This document shows, in pieces, positions 28,757 to 38,107 of a DNA stretch of 51,399 bases; positions within the stretch are counted from its first letter, which is position 1; each line of letters begins with the position of its first letter. Below the pieces are notes generated by a model, which saw only the letters and a list, made by a program, of their open reading frames with translations, did no database searches and had not been told where the DNA came from. The stretch is from SAR116 cluster bacterium AG-390-L20 (GTDB lineage: Bacteria > Pseudomonadota > Alphaproteobacteria > Puniceispirillales > Marisalimonadaceae): positions 1-51,399 of the forward strand of contig QCHB01000013.1 of NCBI GenBank assembly GCA_003278095.1. Direction: 5' to 3'. The translations under genes were made by a program, and so were the position numbers.

Positions 28757-29257
28757 CTAATAATTACTCTTTTTCCCTTTTTTGTATTTTGAAATAGATG
28801 CTTTTAACATTTTTTCTTCTTCACAACCAAGAAAACAAATTTTTTCTAATTTTTTCAAATTAGTCTCTGCTTTTTGTAATTGTCCTAATGTTAAAAACAT
28901 TTCTCCTTGATATTCAAGTGCACCTTTATGCTTAGGAGATATTGTTAATGCCTTATTATAATACATTCCCGCTTTTTCTAAGTCTCCAGTTTTCCTAAAC
29001 GAAAAACCGAGGTAATTGTATATATCTGGATCAGTTTTATTATTTTGTTCAGCTTGCAAGAGGTTTTCAATTGCAAGATTAAAAGACTTTTTCTTTATTA
29101 ATTTAACTGCCTTATAATAGTAGGCTGATTTAACATATGTGTCTTTTTTATTATCATCACCTCCACCTGCTGAAAGCGCTGAAAAACTAAATAAGAAAAA
29201 AATTACAAAAGTATTAATTTTATTGATGATTAAATATGGTTTTAATTTTTTTAACAA
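28757..29257 (-). CDS. Exported TPR-repeat protein
   Basis: 166-residue protein with a hydrophobic N-terminal segment (INTFVIFFLFSFSALSAGG, a signal peptide or anchor) followed by about three tetratricopeptide repeats between residues 43 and 145, for example DIYNYLGFSFRKTGDLEKAG and ALEYQGEMFLTLGQLQKAE. The last repeat carries two Cys (KICFLGCEEE). The start is TTG, with GGAG 6 bases upstream. It probably acts as a periplasmic protein-binding scaffold; the partner is unknown. It heads a minus-strand run with the CoA-transferase-like pair and the TVP38 gene, though a link may be only positional. Confidence 0.78.
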   Translation of the reverse strand: MLKKLKPYLIINKINTFVIFFLFSFSALSAGGGDDNKKDTYVKSAYYYKAVKLIKKKSFNLAIENLLQAEQNNKTDPDIYNYLGFSFRKTGDLEKAGMYYNKALTISPKHKGALEYQGEMFLTLGQLQKAETNLKKLEKICFLGCEEEKMLKASISKYKKGKKSNY

Positions 29258-29327
29258 TCTTCACTCCATTTACAAAAAGTATTATGGTATATATATATGG
29301 AACAAAAATATTTATACTAGGTAACTC

Positions 29328-29786
29328 ATGAAATATATACTTCTAATTACAATATCTTTGTTTTTTCTTAAAAATGATAAAGCTTTGAGTAACGTTTTGC
29401 CCAATGACATCTTTTCTTCTGTTGAGGTTATTGAATTACAAATGAACTCTTTGCAAACAAACTCGAAAGTAAATAACGCAGGCATTTATCAATGCTGGCT
29501 TTTTGCTCATCCAGAAAATAAAAAATATACTGGTCCTTTTTCAAATTTTAAAAGAATGATTGCTGACACTTCATATAAAGTTTTATTAAATTCTCTCAAA
29601 TTTAAAACTAATTTGATTTCCAAAAATAAAAAAATTGCCAAATATTCAGTAGATATAGACGCGTATGATAATAAACGTTACAACTTAACTTGGGTTTTAG
29701 AAAAAGCTGCGCTTGATCAAAATTGCAAAAATTGTTGGATGACTACTTCTGTAACCCAACCCCAATTCATAGGGCTATTAAATTAA
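29328..29786 (+). CDS. Secreted DUF4864-like protein
   Basis: 152 residues with a short signal peptide (about 20 residues, ending near ALS). The mature part resembles alphaproteobacterial DUF4864 proteins: an initial helix VEVIELQMNSLQ, then CWLFAHPENKKYTGPFSNFKRM near residues 57-78, a basic middle strand, and LTWVLEKA toward the end. Three Cys (CWLF, NCKNCW) are present, the last two as CKNC. Function unknown. It is first of a plus-strand run and divergent from the TPR gene across 70 bases; the rhodanese gene begins 20 bases after its stop. Confidence 0.65.
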   Translation: MKYILLITISLFFLKNDKALSNVLPNDIFSSVEVIELQMNSLQTNSKVNNAGIYQCWLFAHPENKKYTGPFSNFKRMIADTSYKVLLNSLKFKTNLISKNKKIAKYSVDIDAYDNKRYNLTWVLEKAALDQNCKNCWMTTSVTQPQFIGLLN

Positions 29787-29806
29787 AATTTAACAAAGAG
29801 GAAATT

Positions 29807-30181
29807 ATGAAAACAGCTAAAGATTATCTAAAGGAAGCAAACGAAGTGGTTCCAAAAATTGATGTTAATGAGGCCATTGAAAAACATAAGTCTGGGTCTT
29901 CCATTTTTATAGATGTCCGAGACAGTTCAGATATAAGAAAAACTGGAACGATCCTAAATGGATTAGAAATACCTAGAGGATTAATTGAGTTCGTAGCAGA
30001 CGAAGCCACGCCACTTTATAATAAAACTCTTAAGAAAGATTCCGAAATTATATTAGTGTGCGGAGTAGGTGGTCAAGCAGCATTGACTGGAAAAACTCTT
30101 TTAGAAATGGGCTATAAGAATGTTCTGAATGTAGGAGGAATACCTGAATGGGAAAAAAATGGTGGCCCTATGAAGAAGTAG
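29807..30181 (+). CDS. Single-domain rhodanese-like sulfurtransferase
   Basis: Rhodanese-fold protein of 124 residues. The frame is open further upstream from 29723, but the ATG at 29807 follows GAGGAA at good spacing and starts the domain cleanly. The active-site loop is CGVGGQ with the persulfide-bearing C85, and IFIDVRDSSDIRKTGTI plus GIPEWEKNGGP mark the fold. It could carry sulfane sulfur or simply relay redox signals; the acceptor is unknown. It lies between the DUF4864-like gene and the dehydrogenase gene on the same strand. Confidence 0.87.
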   Translation: MKTAKDYLKEANEVVPKIDVNEAIEKHKSGSSIFIDVRDSSDIRKTGTILNGLEIPRGLIEFVADEATPLYNKTLKKDSEIILVCGVGGQAALTGKTLLEMGYKNVLNVGGIPEWEKNGGPMKK

Positions 30182-30208
30182 TTTTTTCAATTCTATTATG
30201 GTGAAATA

Positions 30209-31096
30209 ATGTCCAACAAGACAATTGGTATTTTAATGCCTGGCGACATGGGCCATGGGTGTGGCAAAGTATTTATAGAAAATAACTTCAGGGTCATTAC
30301 ATCTCTCAATGGTAGAAGTGATAGAACAAAAAATTTATCTAATAATGCCGGGATAGAAGATGTTAAAACAATTGAAAATGTAGTGAACTTTTCTGACGTC
30401 ATCCTTTCTATTTTACCTCCCGAAGTCGCGCTTAAACAGGCAAGTATTGTTAACAGAATAATTTTAGAGAAAAAAAAACATATTACTTACGTTGATTGTA
30501 ATGCTGTTTCTCCAAAAACCGCAGAAAAGATAAACAACACAATTTCTAGTAAATATTGCAACTTTATTGATGCTGGCATTATTGGCTTTAACCCGGTTGT
30601 AGAAAAGGGTCAAACAAGATTATATGTTTCAGGACTTAATACTGAACCAGTAAAAATTCTTCACAATAAGGGTTTTGTAATAAAGGATTTAGGAAAGAAA
30701 GTTGGAAAAGCCTCAGCTATGAAAATGGTTTATGCTAGTGCAACAAAAGGTACTTTTGCACTTCACGCTGCTGTCTTAACAACCGCTCATAAGCTAGGTT
30801 TATCTTCTGAGTATTTTGACGAATTAAAATATAGTAAACCTGACATTTTGTCTGCCATGGAAAGAATGATCCCAAGAATTCCCTTAGATGCAGCAAGATG
30901 GGAAGGTGAAATGCATGAAATTGCTAATACATTTTCTGATGCTGGAGTTACAGCAAAATTCCATCAAGGATCTGCAGATATTATGTCTTTGGCAAACAAA
31001 ACTCCAATTGCAAACGAAACACGAGAAACTGTTAATCAAAACCGTTCGCTTAGAGAGGCACTTGACATGTATGTAGAGGCTTTAAATCATAAATAA
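30209..31096 (+). CDS. 6PGDH-like NAD(P)-dependent dehydrogenase with DUF1932-type C-terminus
   Basis: Member of the 6-phosphogluconate/beta-hydroxyacid dehydrogenase superfamily. The Rossmann motif is GILMPGDMGHG at residues 7-17, where the more common motif begins with G. The segment VDCNAVSPKTAEKI and the putative catalytic Lys in ASAMKMVYASATKG follow. The all-helical C-terminal part (ERMIPRIPLDAARWEGEM) matches the DUF1932 group. Length 295 is typical. The substrate is not identifiable. It lies 27 bases after the rhodanese gene and 47 before a monocarboxylate-type MFS gene; oxidation of an imported hydroxy acid is an untested inference. Confidence 0.8.
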   Translation: MSNKTIGILMPGDMGHGCGKVFIENNFRVITSLNGRSDRTKNLSNNAGIEDVKTIENVVNFSDVILSILPPEVALKQASIVNRIILEKKKHITYVDCNAVSPKTAEKINNTISSKYCNFIDAGIIGFNPVVEKGQTRLYVSGLNTEPVKILHNKGFVIKDLGKKVGKASAMKMVYASATKGTFALHAAVLTTAHKLGLSSEYFDELKYSKPDILSAMERMIPRIPLDAARWEGEMHEIANTFSDAGVTAKFHQGSADIMSLANKTPIANETRETVNQNRSLREALDMYVEALNHK

Positions 31097-31143
31097 GTAA
31101 ATATTATAATGATTAACATATTAATTTATTATATTATCCTGAG

Positions 31144-32421
31144 ATGTTTTATATAAACAAACTGATCTACAATAAAGTTAATCAAAAAATTTTTTATGGT
31201 TGGACAATTGTTGGGATTGGCAGCCTTGGTATTTTCACTAGTGGTGCCGGTCAATCACATACATTCAGCCCTTTTATTCCAGTAATATCTAAAGATTTAC
31301 AAATTTCTAGTACATCTATTACAACTGCTTACATGATTGCAACTTTATTTGCCGCTTTTTTACTTCCACAAATAGGAAAATTAGTTGACAGGTATGGACC
31401 TAGGATAATCCTAATTTATACAACAATATTTCTTGGTATTGGCTGTTTAGCATTTGGTGCGGCATCAAACTTTTTAATGTTAGCCGTCGCATTTGGTTTT
31501 TTAAGATTTTTTGGTCAAGGAACTTTAATGTTAGGTTCAGCAAATATTATTACCCAGTGGTTTGATAAAAAACGTGGTATCGCGCTTGGCTTAATGGGAT
31601 TAGGTTTTGCTTTTTCAATGGGATTACATCCACTTATTTCTGACTTTTTAATTAGTAATTATGGTTGGAGAAATGCATGGGTAATTATAGGTTTGTCTAC
31701 ATGGATTTTAATGCTCCCACCATTGATATTTTTAGCTATTGATAAACCGGAAGATGTTAATGAAAAACCTGACGGTATTAAACAAAAGGTAATCAATAAA
31801 AACACTAAAATTTTTGGTTTAAATTTAAATGAGGCACTTAAAGAAAAAAGTTTTTATATTTTATCATTTTCTTTTTTTTCTATATCTTCTCTAGTTACTG
31901 CCCTCCATTTTTTCCAAGTTACAATATTAAATCAGTATTTTAATCTCCCAAGTAGGGAAGCTGCTGCGTTGTTTATACCTACCATGATTACTATGATTAT
32001 ATTTATCCCATTAGCTGGCAAACTTTTAGACAGATTTAAAACACATAATGTAATTGGAACATCTCTTCTAGTAACAACTGCATCTTTAATTTTTATTACT
32101 TTTTCATCAAACATCACTTTTGCAATAATATATTCAGTAATTTTTGGAATTAATAACGCTTTTAATTTAGCATTATTTGGATATATATGGCCAAGATATT
32201 TTGGTCGACTTTATGTCGGAAGTATCCAAGGAACAGGTCAAATGGTTCTAGTCGTAGGTGCATCTATTGGAGCCATGCCATTTGCTTTAGCAATGGACTT
32301 AGGATATGACTTATTATTTACTATTAGATTATCAGCACTATACCCTTTCTTATCCGCTTTTTTATGTTTTTTCTTTTTAAGAGAATCGCAAAAACTTACA
32401 GACATGCGAAACCAAAAGTAA
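31144..32421 (+). CDS. MFS transporter, monocarboxylate/OFA-like
   Basis: Twelve-helix major facilitator of 425 residues. The MFS loop motif after helix 2 is GKLVDRYGPRI, and the family pattern YGWTIVGIGSLGIFTSG, QWFDKKRGIALGLMGLGFAF and YGWRNAWVIIG resembles the oxalate/formate and monocarboxylate porter branch. The N-terminus has a short polar extension. The substrate is probably an organic acid. It is followed by the EamA gene, whose start is 1 base after this stop, so translation is likely coupled. Confidence 0.85.
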   Translation: MFYINKLIYNKVNQKIFYGWTIVGIGSLGIFTSGAGQSHTFSPFIPVISKDLQISSTSITTAYMIATLFAAFLLPQIGKLVDRYGPRIILIYTTIFLGIGCLAFGAASNFLMLAVAFGFLRFFGQGTLMLGSANIITQWFDKKRGIALGLMGLGFAFSMGLHPLISDFLISNYGWRNAWVIIGLSTWILMLPPLIFLAIDKPEDVNEKPDGIKQKVINKNTKIFGLNLNEALKEKSFYILSFSFFSISSLVTALHFFQVTILNQYFNLPSREAAALFIPTMITMIIFIPLAGKLLDRFKTHNVIGTSLLVTTASLIFITFSSNITFAIIYSVIFGINNAFNLALFGYIWPRYFGRLYVGSIQGTGQMVLVVGASIGAMPFALAMDLGYDLLFTIRLSALYPFLSAFLCFFFLRESQKLTDMRNQK

Positions 32422-32422
32422 A

Positions 32423-33310
32423 TTGCGAATAGTTAATATTTATAAAAATTTGAACGACAATTTTAAAGCTATTGCAGCTATGATTTTAGCTGTTTTATGT
32501 GTCACTATTATGAGTGTCCAAGCAAAGTTAATTGGTATAGAATACCACCCAGTTCAAATTGCTTTTGCAAGAGCGATCGTAGTTTTAATTCTATTGTCAC
32601 CTATTATCTACAAATTAGGTGGATTTAATTTTCTTAAAACTAAAAAACCAAAGACACATTTTTTTAGAGGAATTGCAGGTCTTATTGGCAATATAATGTT
32701 CTTCCTAGCTTTTCAAAGACTTCCAGTAGCAGATGTAACTGTTATCTCTCAAGCAGTCCCTATTTTTGCATGTATTTTTGCAATTTTTTTTCTAAAAGAA
32801 ACTATAGGTTGGCGTAGATGGACGGCAATTTTTATTGGCTTTTTAGGTGTCATCATAGCTATAAATCCAACCGGACAAATTGCCATAGCCTCTATTTATG
32901 CGTTAATTGGAACTCTTATGTGGTCTACAACCATTATTTTTTTAAGATTGCTTGGTACTACTGAACATCCAGTTAAAACAGTATTCTTTTTTATGTTAGT
33001 CACCGTAATCGTAACTTCATTTTTTCAACCATTTTTTTGGAAACAGCCATCTATAGAAGTCATGTTATTGTTTATTGGTTTAGGCGTTTCTGCCTTTTTA
33101 ACACAACTATTAATGACTTACGCTCTTCAAAAAGCTCCTGCGTCAATAGTCAGTCCATTTAATTATACAGGAATTATTTGGGCAATAATTTTTGATTTTT
33201 TGATTTGGAATACATATCCAATTTTCTCAACAATATTAGGTGGAATTATAATAACTATTTCAGGTTTATATATTTTTAAAAGGGAAGCTAAAATAAAAAA
33301 AACTACATAA
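32423..33310 (+). CDS. EamA/DMT-family transporter
   Basis: Drug/metabolite-superfamily permease with ten predicted helices in two EamA repeats (first FKAIAAMILAVLCVTIMSV, second ASIYALIGTLMWSTTIIFL). The segment GNIMFFLAFQRLPVADVT is typical of bacterial EamA proteins. The start is uncertain: TTG at 32423 immediately follows the MFS stop, and a second TTG at 32450 is also possible, while the first ATG (32480) would cut into helix 1. The last 8 bases overlap the convergent MFS gene. Substrate unknown. Confidence 0.83.
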   Translation: MRIVNIYKNLNDNFKAIAAMILAVLCVTIMSVQAKLIGIEYHPVQIAFARAIVVLILLSPIIYKLGGFNFLKTKKPKTHFFRGIAGLIGNIMFFLAFQRLPVADVTVISQAVPIFACIFAIFFLKETIGWRRWTAIFIGFLGVIIAINPTGQIAIASIYALIGTLMWSTTIIFLRLLGTTEHPVKTVFFFMLVTVIVTSFFQPFFWKQPSIEVMLLFIGLGVSAFLTQLLMTYALQKAPASIVSPFNYTGIIWAIIFDFLIWNTYPIFSTILGGIIITISGLYIFKREAKIKKTT

Positions 33311-34502
33311 AGTTGTTTTTAAAATGAGAATACACTACTAGTTTAAATATAAGGTATCCTAGAATTGGCATTATCATCATACCAACATTCAGAGGGATAA
33401 ATTCTCCTGCAAGACCCAACAATATTCCCCCAATTGTAAGAGAACCAAAAGAAACACTGGACCACCAAGTTAAAACCCTAGCTCGATAAATTTCATCAAC
33501 CTTTAATTGTATAACTGTTTGAGTGCCAATACCTACGACTGTCGTAGTAAAGCCAACAATTGTAAAAGCAAATGCCATTAAGTACATTTCTGAGATAAAA
33601 CCAAGTATGAAACTTACTACTAGTCCTAGAGTTAACATTGGGACCAATTTTGTTTCAATTTTTACTTCAGTATTAGTTCGCAAACCTATCCAGATAGAAG
33701 CAAGTAAAGCCCCAAATCCAGCAGTTGCTGTGATTAAAGACAATCCAATACTACCTTTATCTAAAATTTCTCCTGCAATAGTAGGTTGTATCTCAAGCAT
33801 TCCACGTACAAAGAATGCACTGATAAAAACTACAAATAAACCCCTGGCTATAATTGGAGTTTTCAATGCTACTTTTCCACCCTCTAACAAACGTTTGAGA
33901 AAATTATCTTGGGTACTTGAGGATTTAACTCGATCTCTAAGCGGCATATAAATTAAAACTGGAATGAGTGGAATATAAGTAAGCATGGCAATAAAAAAAG
34001 TTGTTTCGAGGTTAAACAAAGCTATTGTGACACCAGCGAAAGCTGGTCCTACAACTCTGGATCCATTGAAAGAGGCTGAATTAAGCCCTACTGCACTGGA
34101 TAACAAATTTCTAGGAACAACTATAGACACAAAAACCAGTCTTACTGGATGATAACATGCGCTTAATAAACCTTGTAAAATTGATAAAGAAGCTAAAGTA
34201 AAAAGCGAGTGCATATCTAAATACTGCAAAAACCAGATTATACCCCCAGTCATAAACATTAGCACTTTCAATATAATACTTGCTGTTCTCATATTCCAAT
34301 TTTCGGCAAAAACAGCAAATAGAGGACCTATAACTCCTGCTGGAGCCATCAAAGCTAAAGTAACAAAACTTGTCCAAAAAGTTGATTCGGTAATTTCCCA
34401 TGTAAGCCAACCAACTCCAATTTTTTGTATCCAAAGACCTAATAGAGCAATTGTATTACTGAGAAAATATAAGGTAAAAGGCTTGTTTGATAAGGCAGTC
34501 AT
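33303..34502 (-). CDS. MFS transporter, EntS/MFS_3-like
   Basis: Twelve-helix facilitator of 399 residues resembling the MFS_3/EntS group of exporters: LYFLSNTIALLGLWIQKIGV at the N-terminus, LQGLLSACYHPVRLVFV in helix 4, SASFNGSRVVGPAFAGV in helix 5, and QTVIQLKVDEIYRARVLTWW in the C-half. Export of a small molecule is likely but the substrate is unknown. The start codon overlaps the hydrolase stop by one base (TAATG), so the two genes are translationally coupled. Confidence 0.85.
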   Translation of the reverse strand: MTALSNKPFTLYFLSNTIALLGLWIQKIGVGWLTWEITESTFWTSFVTLALMAPAGVIGPLFAVFAENWNMRTASIILKVLMFMTGGIIWFLQYLDMHSLFTLASLSILQGLLSACYHPVRLVFVSIVVPRNLLSSAVGLNSASFNGSRVVGPAFAGVTIALFNLETTFFIAMLTYIPLIPVLIYMPLRDRVKSSSTQDNFLKRLLEGGKVALKTPIIARGLFVVFISAFFVRGMLEIQPTIAGEILDKGSIGLSLITATAGFGALLASIWIGLRTNTEVKIETKLVPMLTLGLVVSFILGFISEMYLMAFAFTIVGFTTTVVGIGTQTVIQLKVDEIYRARVLTWWSSVSFGSLTIGGILLGLAGEFIPLNVGMMIMPILGYLIFKLVVYSHFKNNFM

Positions 34503-35326
34503 TATTGGAAAAAATTTTCCACTTCGGCGTTGAAAGTTTTTGTATCTTCACAATAAGGTGCATGTCCAACATTAGGTATTTCTCTAATTTTTGCGTGCCT
34601 CAATAAATTTTCTAACTGAAAAGAACGTTCTTTAGATACAACAATGTCTTTTGAACCCTTTAAGATAAGACAATCTTGTTTAAGATTTGATAAATAATCT
34701 GTTGTATCTAAGGTCTGCATGGCCATTCCACCAGATTTGATAGATCCTTCCGTAATTTCTTCACTTATTAAAGATAAAAAATTGAAGATCTCTGGATTTT
34801 TTAATTCAGGTAACATTTTTTGGATTCTTAATTGACCAAATTCTTTATTTGACATTTTTTTTCGCTCTTCTAGCCTTAATTTATATGGATCTCTCAGAGA
34901 ACTTCCTACTGGCATCGCATAACCTTTATGAGTGCAAGATAAAATTACCTTATTAATTAATTTGCTATGTTTTGATGCAACTACTTGAGCAAGCATTCCG
35001 CCCATTGAATGGCCAACTAGATCACACTTTGTAACATCTATACTTTTTAATAAGTTATAAACAACATTTGATATAGACAACATATCTAAATCTGAAGAGT
35101 CAGACTGACCAAAACCTGGCGCATCAATAGCTATAACTGACCTTCTACCTTTAAAATAATGAAATTGATATGCCCAACTTTTACTATTTCCATTAAATCC
35201 ATGTAGAAATAATATTGGAATTTCTTCACTAAATTTTTGGTATCTGTAAGAAATTTGTATATTATATGTGTTGTCCTTAAATATTTTTAATTGCGGCAAT
35301 TGATTTATTATTTCTGTAAAATGCAA
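34502..35326 (-). CDS. Alpha/beta-fold hydrolase
   Basis: Serine hydrolase of 274 residues. The nucleophile elbow is GHSMGG with the Ser near residue 105, the oxyanion region is LFLHGFNGNSKSW near 38-50, the acid is probably the Asp in KGSKDIVV, and the His is in VGHAPYCED near the end. The start is TTG, with GGAG 8 bases upstream. No signal peptide is visible, so it is cytoplasmic. It is paired with an MFS exporter by a one-base overlap, which suggests processing of the exported or imported compound; the substrate is unknown. Confidence 0.85.
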   Translation of the reverse strand: MHFTEIINQLPQLKIFKDNTYNIQISYRYQKFSEEIPILFLHGFNGNSKSWAYQFHYFKGRRSVIAIDAPGFGQSDSSDLDMLSISNVVYNLLKSIDVTKCDLVGHSMGGMLAQVVASKHSKLINKVILSCTHKGYAMPVGSSLRDPYKLRLEERKKMSNKEFGQLRIQKMLPELKNPEIFNFLSLISEEITEGSIKSGGMAMQTLDTTDYLSNLKQDCLILKGSKDIVVSKERSFQLENLLRHAKIREIPNVGHAPYCEDTKTFNAEVENFFQ

Positions 35327-35478
35327 ATGGCTAACTCCAAAAATTAAAAATAAATTACTCTATGAATGAGTTTAAAAAAAGTTAAAGGTATTATTAAGAT
35401 ATACTTATATCTTTTATTTTGACTCTATTCCATTTTTACTACAAAGTTTTTTTTAATATAGAATTTCAGGAGGGAAAA

Positions 35479-37068
35479 ATGAAATTAATCAACAGACTTT
35501 TTATAGTGATGATAAGTTGTCTTTTGTCTACTGCGGCTTTGGCAAAAGATCTTACTGTTGGATTAAAATCTGAGCCTAGCTCAATTGATCCACATTACCA
35601 TAATCTTGGTCCTAATAATGCTTTCGCAACACATATTTACGGAACTTTAGTTGGATCAGACGAAAACCAACAACACTATCCTGACTTAGCTACATCATGG
35701 AAGCCTATAAATGATACAACATGGGAATTTAAACTTAGAAAAGGTGTAAAATTTCATGATGGCAGTGATTTTACAGCTGACGATGTTATATTTACTGCTG
35801 AGAGAGCACAAAATGTTCCAAAATCTCCATCAGGATTTGGTACTTATTTAAAAGGGAAAGAGTTTATTAAAATAGATAGTCATACTATACATATTAAAAC
35901 AAAAAAGCCCTATCCTCTAATGCCTAATGACATAATGACTGTTAAAATTATTTCAAAGAAAAATGGTGAAGGAGCTACTACAGGTGATTACAATAGTGGA
36001 AAAGCTGCTATAGGAACTGGACCTTACAAATTTATTGAATGGGTGCCTGGTGATAAGATTGTCCTAAAAGCTAATAAAGATTATCATGGAGCCGGTACTG
36101 GAATGGCACAGTTTGAAAATGTACTTTTTAAGCCTATTAAATCTGGTCCAGCCAGAATAGCAGCACTATTAGCAAAGGATGTTGATTTTATTGACAACGT
36201 TCCTCCTTTGAATGTTGGGAAAATGAAAAAAAATCCTACAATTAAATTAAATAGTGGTCCATCTAACCGTGTTATTTATTTACATATGGACCAATTCAGA
36301 GAAGATTCACCTCACATCACTGCCATTGGTGGCGGAAAGATTAAAAACCCATTAATGGATGTTAGAGTTAGGAAAGCTTTATCATTAGCAATTAACCGTG
36401 ACGCAATGGTTGCGAAGGTAATGGAAGGTATAGCTGTTAAAGCAGGCCAATTATTACCTGCAGGTTTTCATGGAGTTTCAACAAAAATGAAACCTGATCC
36501 TTATGATCCAGATACTGCAAAAATGCTTTTGAAGGAAGCTGGTTATGGCAATGGTTTTGAAATGACAATTCACGGACCAAATGATAGATACATTAATGAT
36601 GCTAAAATTGCAGAGGCTTTAGCTCAAATGTTCTCTAGAATTGGTATTAAAGCAAAAGTTGAAACAATGCCAAAAGCTGTCTATTTCAAAAGAGCATCAC
36701 GTGGTGGTCCTAATAAAAGTCCAGAATTCAGTTTTATGGTTCTTGGTTGGGGGGCTGGTTCCGGAGAAGCTTCATCCCCTTTGAGAGCACTTTTGCATAC
36801 TTATGATAAGTCTATAGGAATGGGAAGAGCCAATAGAGGAAGACATTCTGATCCTGTTGTCGACAAACTAGTTCAAGAAGCTCTTGGAACCGTTGATTCT
36901 GATGCAAGAGGAAAACTTCTTGCTGAAGCAACAGAAGTAGCAGTAGGTAAAAATTATGGTGTTATCCCAATACATTATCAAATGAATACTTGGGCATCTA
37001 AATCCGGCTGTAGCTACACTCCTAGAACAGATGAGAGAACTATTGCAACTTACGTAAACTGTAAGTAA
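35479..37068 (+). CDS. Peptide/nickel-type ABC transporter substrate-binding protein
   Basis: Periplasmic binding protein of the SBP family 5 (DppA/OppA-like) class, 529 residues. The frame opens at a TTG at 35419, but the ATG at 35479 follows AGGAGGG at ideal spacing and begins a textbook signal peptide (MKLINRLFIVMISCLLSTAA, cut near ALA-KD). Family landmarks are PDLATSWKPINDTTWEFKLR with KFHDGSDFTADDV, and DVRVRKALSLAINRDAMV. It lies upstream of two permease genes and is separated from them by a strong hairpin. Likely ligands are small peptides or N-acylated amino acids, judged from the hydrolase neighbours. Confidence 0.92.
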   Translation: MKLINRLFIVMISCLLSTAALAKDLTVGLKSEPSSIDPHYHNLGPNNAFATHIYGTLVGSDENQQHYPDLATSWKPINDTTWEFKLRKGVKFHDGSDFTADDVIFTAERAQNVPKSPSGFGTYLKGKEFIKIDSHTIHIKTKKPYPLMPNDIMTVKIISKKNGEGATTGDYNSGKAAIGTGPYKFIEWVPGDKIVLKANKDYHGAGTGMAQFENVLFKPIKSGPARIAALLAKDVDFIDNVPPLNVGKMKKNPTIKLNSGPSNRVIYLHMDQFREDSPHITAIGGGKIKNPLMDVRVRKALSLAINRDAMVAKVMEGIAVKAGQLLPAGFHGVSTKMKPDPYDPDTAKMLLKEAGYGNGFEMTIHGPNDRYINDAKIAEALAQMFSRIGIKAKVETMPKAVYFKRASRGGPNKSPEFSFMVLGWGAGSGEASSPLRALLHTYDKSIGMGRANRGRHSDPVVDKLVQEALGTVDSDARGKLLAEATEVAVGKNYGVIPIHYQMNTWASKSGCSYTPRTDERTIATYVNCK

Positions 37069-37080
37069 TTTGAACAATTT

Positions 37081-37112
37081 AAACCAGAGCATAACTGCTC
37101 TGGTTTTTTTTT
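37081..37112 (+). terminator. Intrinsic terminator between binding-protein and permease genes
   Basis: A perfect 11-bp stem (AAACCAGAGCA / TGCTCTGGTTT) with loop TAAC, followed by a run of T up to 37112. It lies 12 bases after the binding-protein stop and 18 bases before the first permease start. It would lower readthrough so that the binding protein is made in excess over the membrane subunits. Confidence 0.88.
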
Positions 37113-37129
37113 AATATATTGATGAAAAC

Positions 37130-38107
37130 ATGACCCCTTTTATATTTACAAGATTAGCTCAGAGTGTGCTCGTATTATTTATAATGTCACTCTTGGTATT
37201 TGGGGGGGTTAATCTAGTTGGGGATCCAGTTGAAATGCTGATTAACCCCGAAGCTGATCAAGCCGAAGTAGAAAGAGTTATAAGAGAGTTAGGATTAGAT
37301 AGACCTGTTACAGAACAATATTGGTATTTCTTAGTAAATGCTTTTAAAGGGGATCTTGGAGATTCATTTATTTTTGGTGAACCAGCATTGAAACTGATTA
37401 TTCAAAGAATGCCGGCGACCCTAGAATTAGCATTATTTTCTCTTTTTATTTCACTTATCATAGCTATACCTCTTGGTATCTATGCAGGCTATAAGCCAGA
37501 TAGTAAAACTAGCAAAATAATAATGGGTGGTTCAATTTTAGGTTTTTCAATGCCAACATTTTGGGTAGGCATTATCTTTATTATGATTTTTGCAGTCCAT
37601 CTTGGATGGTTGCCATCAACTGGAAGAGGTGAAATTGGTACTTTTTTAGGGATTAATAGCTCTTTATTTACCTTAAATGGGTTATCACACGTTTTTCTAC
37701 CTGCTTTGAATTTAGCATTATTTAAAATTTCATCGGTAATCCGCTTAACTAGAGCTGGAACAAGAGAAATAATTCTTCAAGATTATATTACTTTTGCTCG
37801 ATCAAAAGGTTTGTCTGAAAAAAGAATAGTTTTAGTACATATACTAAAGAATATTCTAATTCCCATTGTAACAGTCGTTGGACTTGAATTTGGATCACTA
37901 ATCGCATTTTCAACTGTTACTGAAACAGTATTTGCGTGGCCTGGAATGGGTAAACTAATCATTGACTCAATTTATAATCTAGATAGACCAGTTATTGTCG
38001 CTTATCTGATGATCATTGTAACATTTTTTGTTTTTTTAAACCTTATTGTCGATATTCTTTATACATTTTTAGACCCTAGAGTGAGAATTAAAGGTGACAA
38101 TCAATGA
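37130..38107 (+). CDS. Peptide-type ABC transporter permease (DppB-like)
   Basis: First membrane subunit of the importer, 325 residues with six hydrophobic helices. The N-terminal FTRLAQSVLVLFIMSLLVFG and the conserved RELGLDRPVTEQYW loop are typical of DppB/OppB proteins. The EAA loop reads FARSKGLSEKRIVLVHILKN. It starts downstream of the terminator and overlaps the next permease gene by 4 bases (ATGA). Confidence 0.93.
   Translation: MTPFIFTRLAQSVLVLFIMSLLVFGGVNLVGDPVEMLINPEADQAEVERVIRELGLDRPVTEQYWYFLVNAFKGDLGDSFIFGEPALKLIIQRMPATLELALFSLFISLIIAIPLGIYAGYKPDSKTSKIIMGGSILGFSMPTFWVGIIFIMIFAVHLGWLPSTGRGEIGTFLGINSSLFTLNGLSHVFLPALNLALFKISSVIRLTRAGTREIILQDYITFARSKGLSEKRIVLVHILKNILIPIVTVVGLEFGSLIAFSTVTETVFAWPGMGKLIIDSIYNLDRPVIVAYLMIIVTFFVFLNLIVDILYTFLDPRVRIKGDNQ

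Noticed and set aside
33523-33951. 142-codon plus-strand frame opposite the EntS-like MFS gene
   Set aside because: It lies entirely antisense to a well-supported transporter, has no ribosome binding site of note, and its product resembles the low-complexity shadow of a membrane protein.
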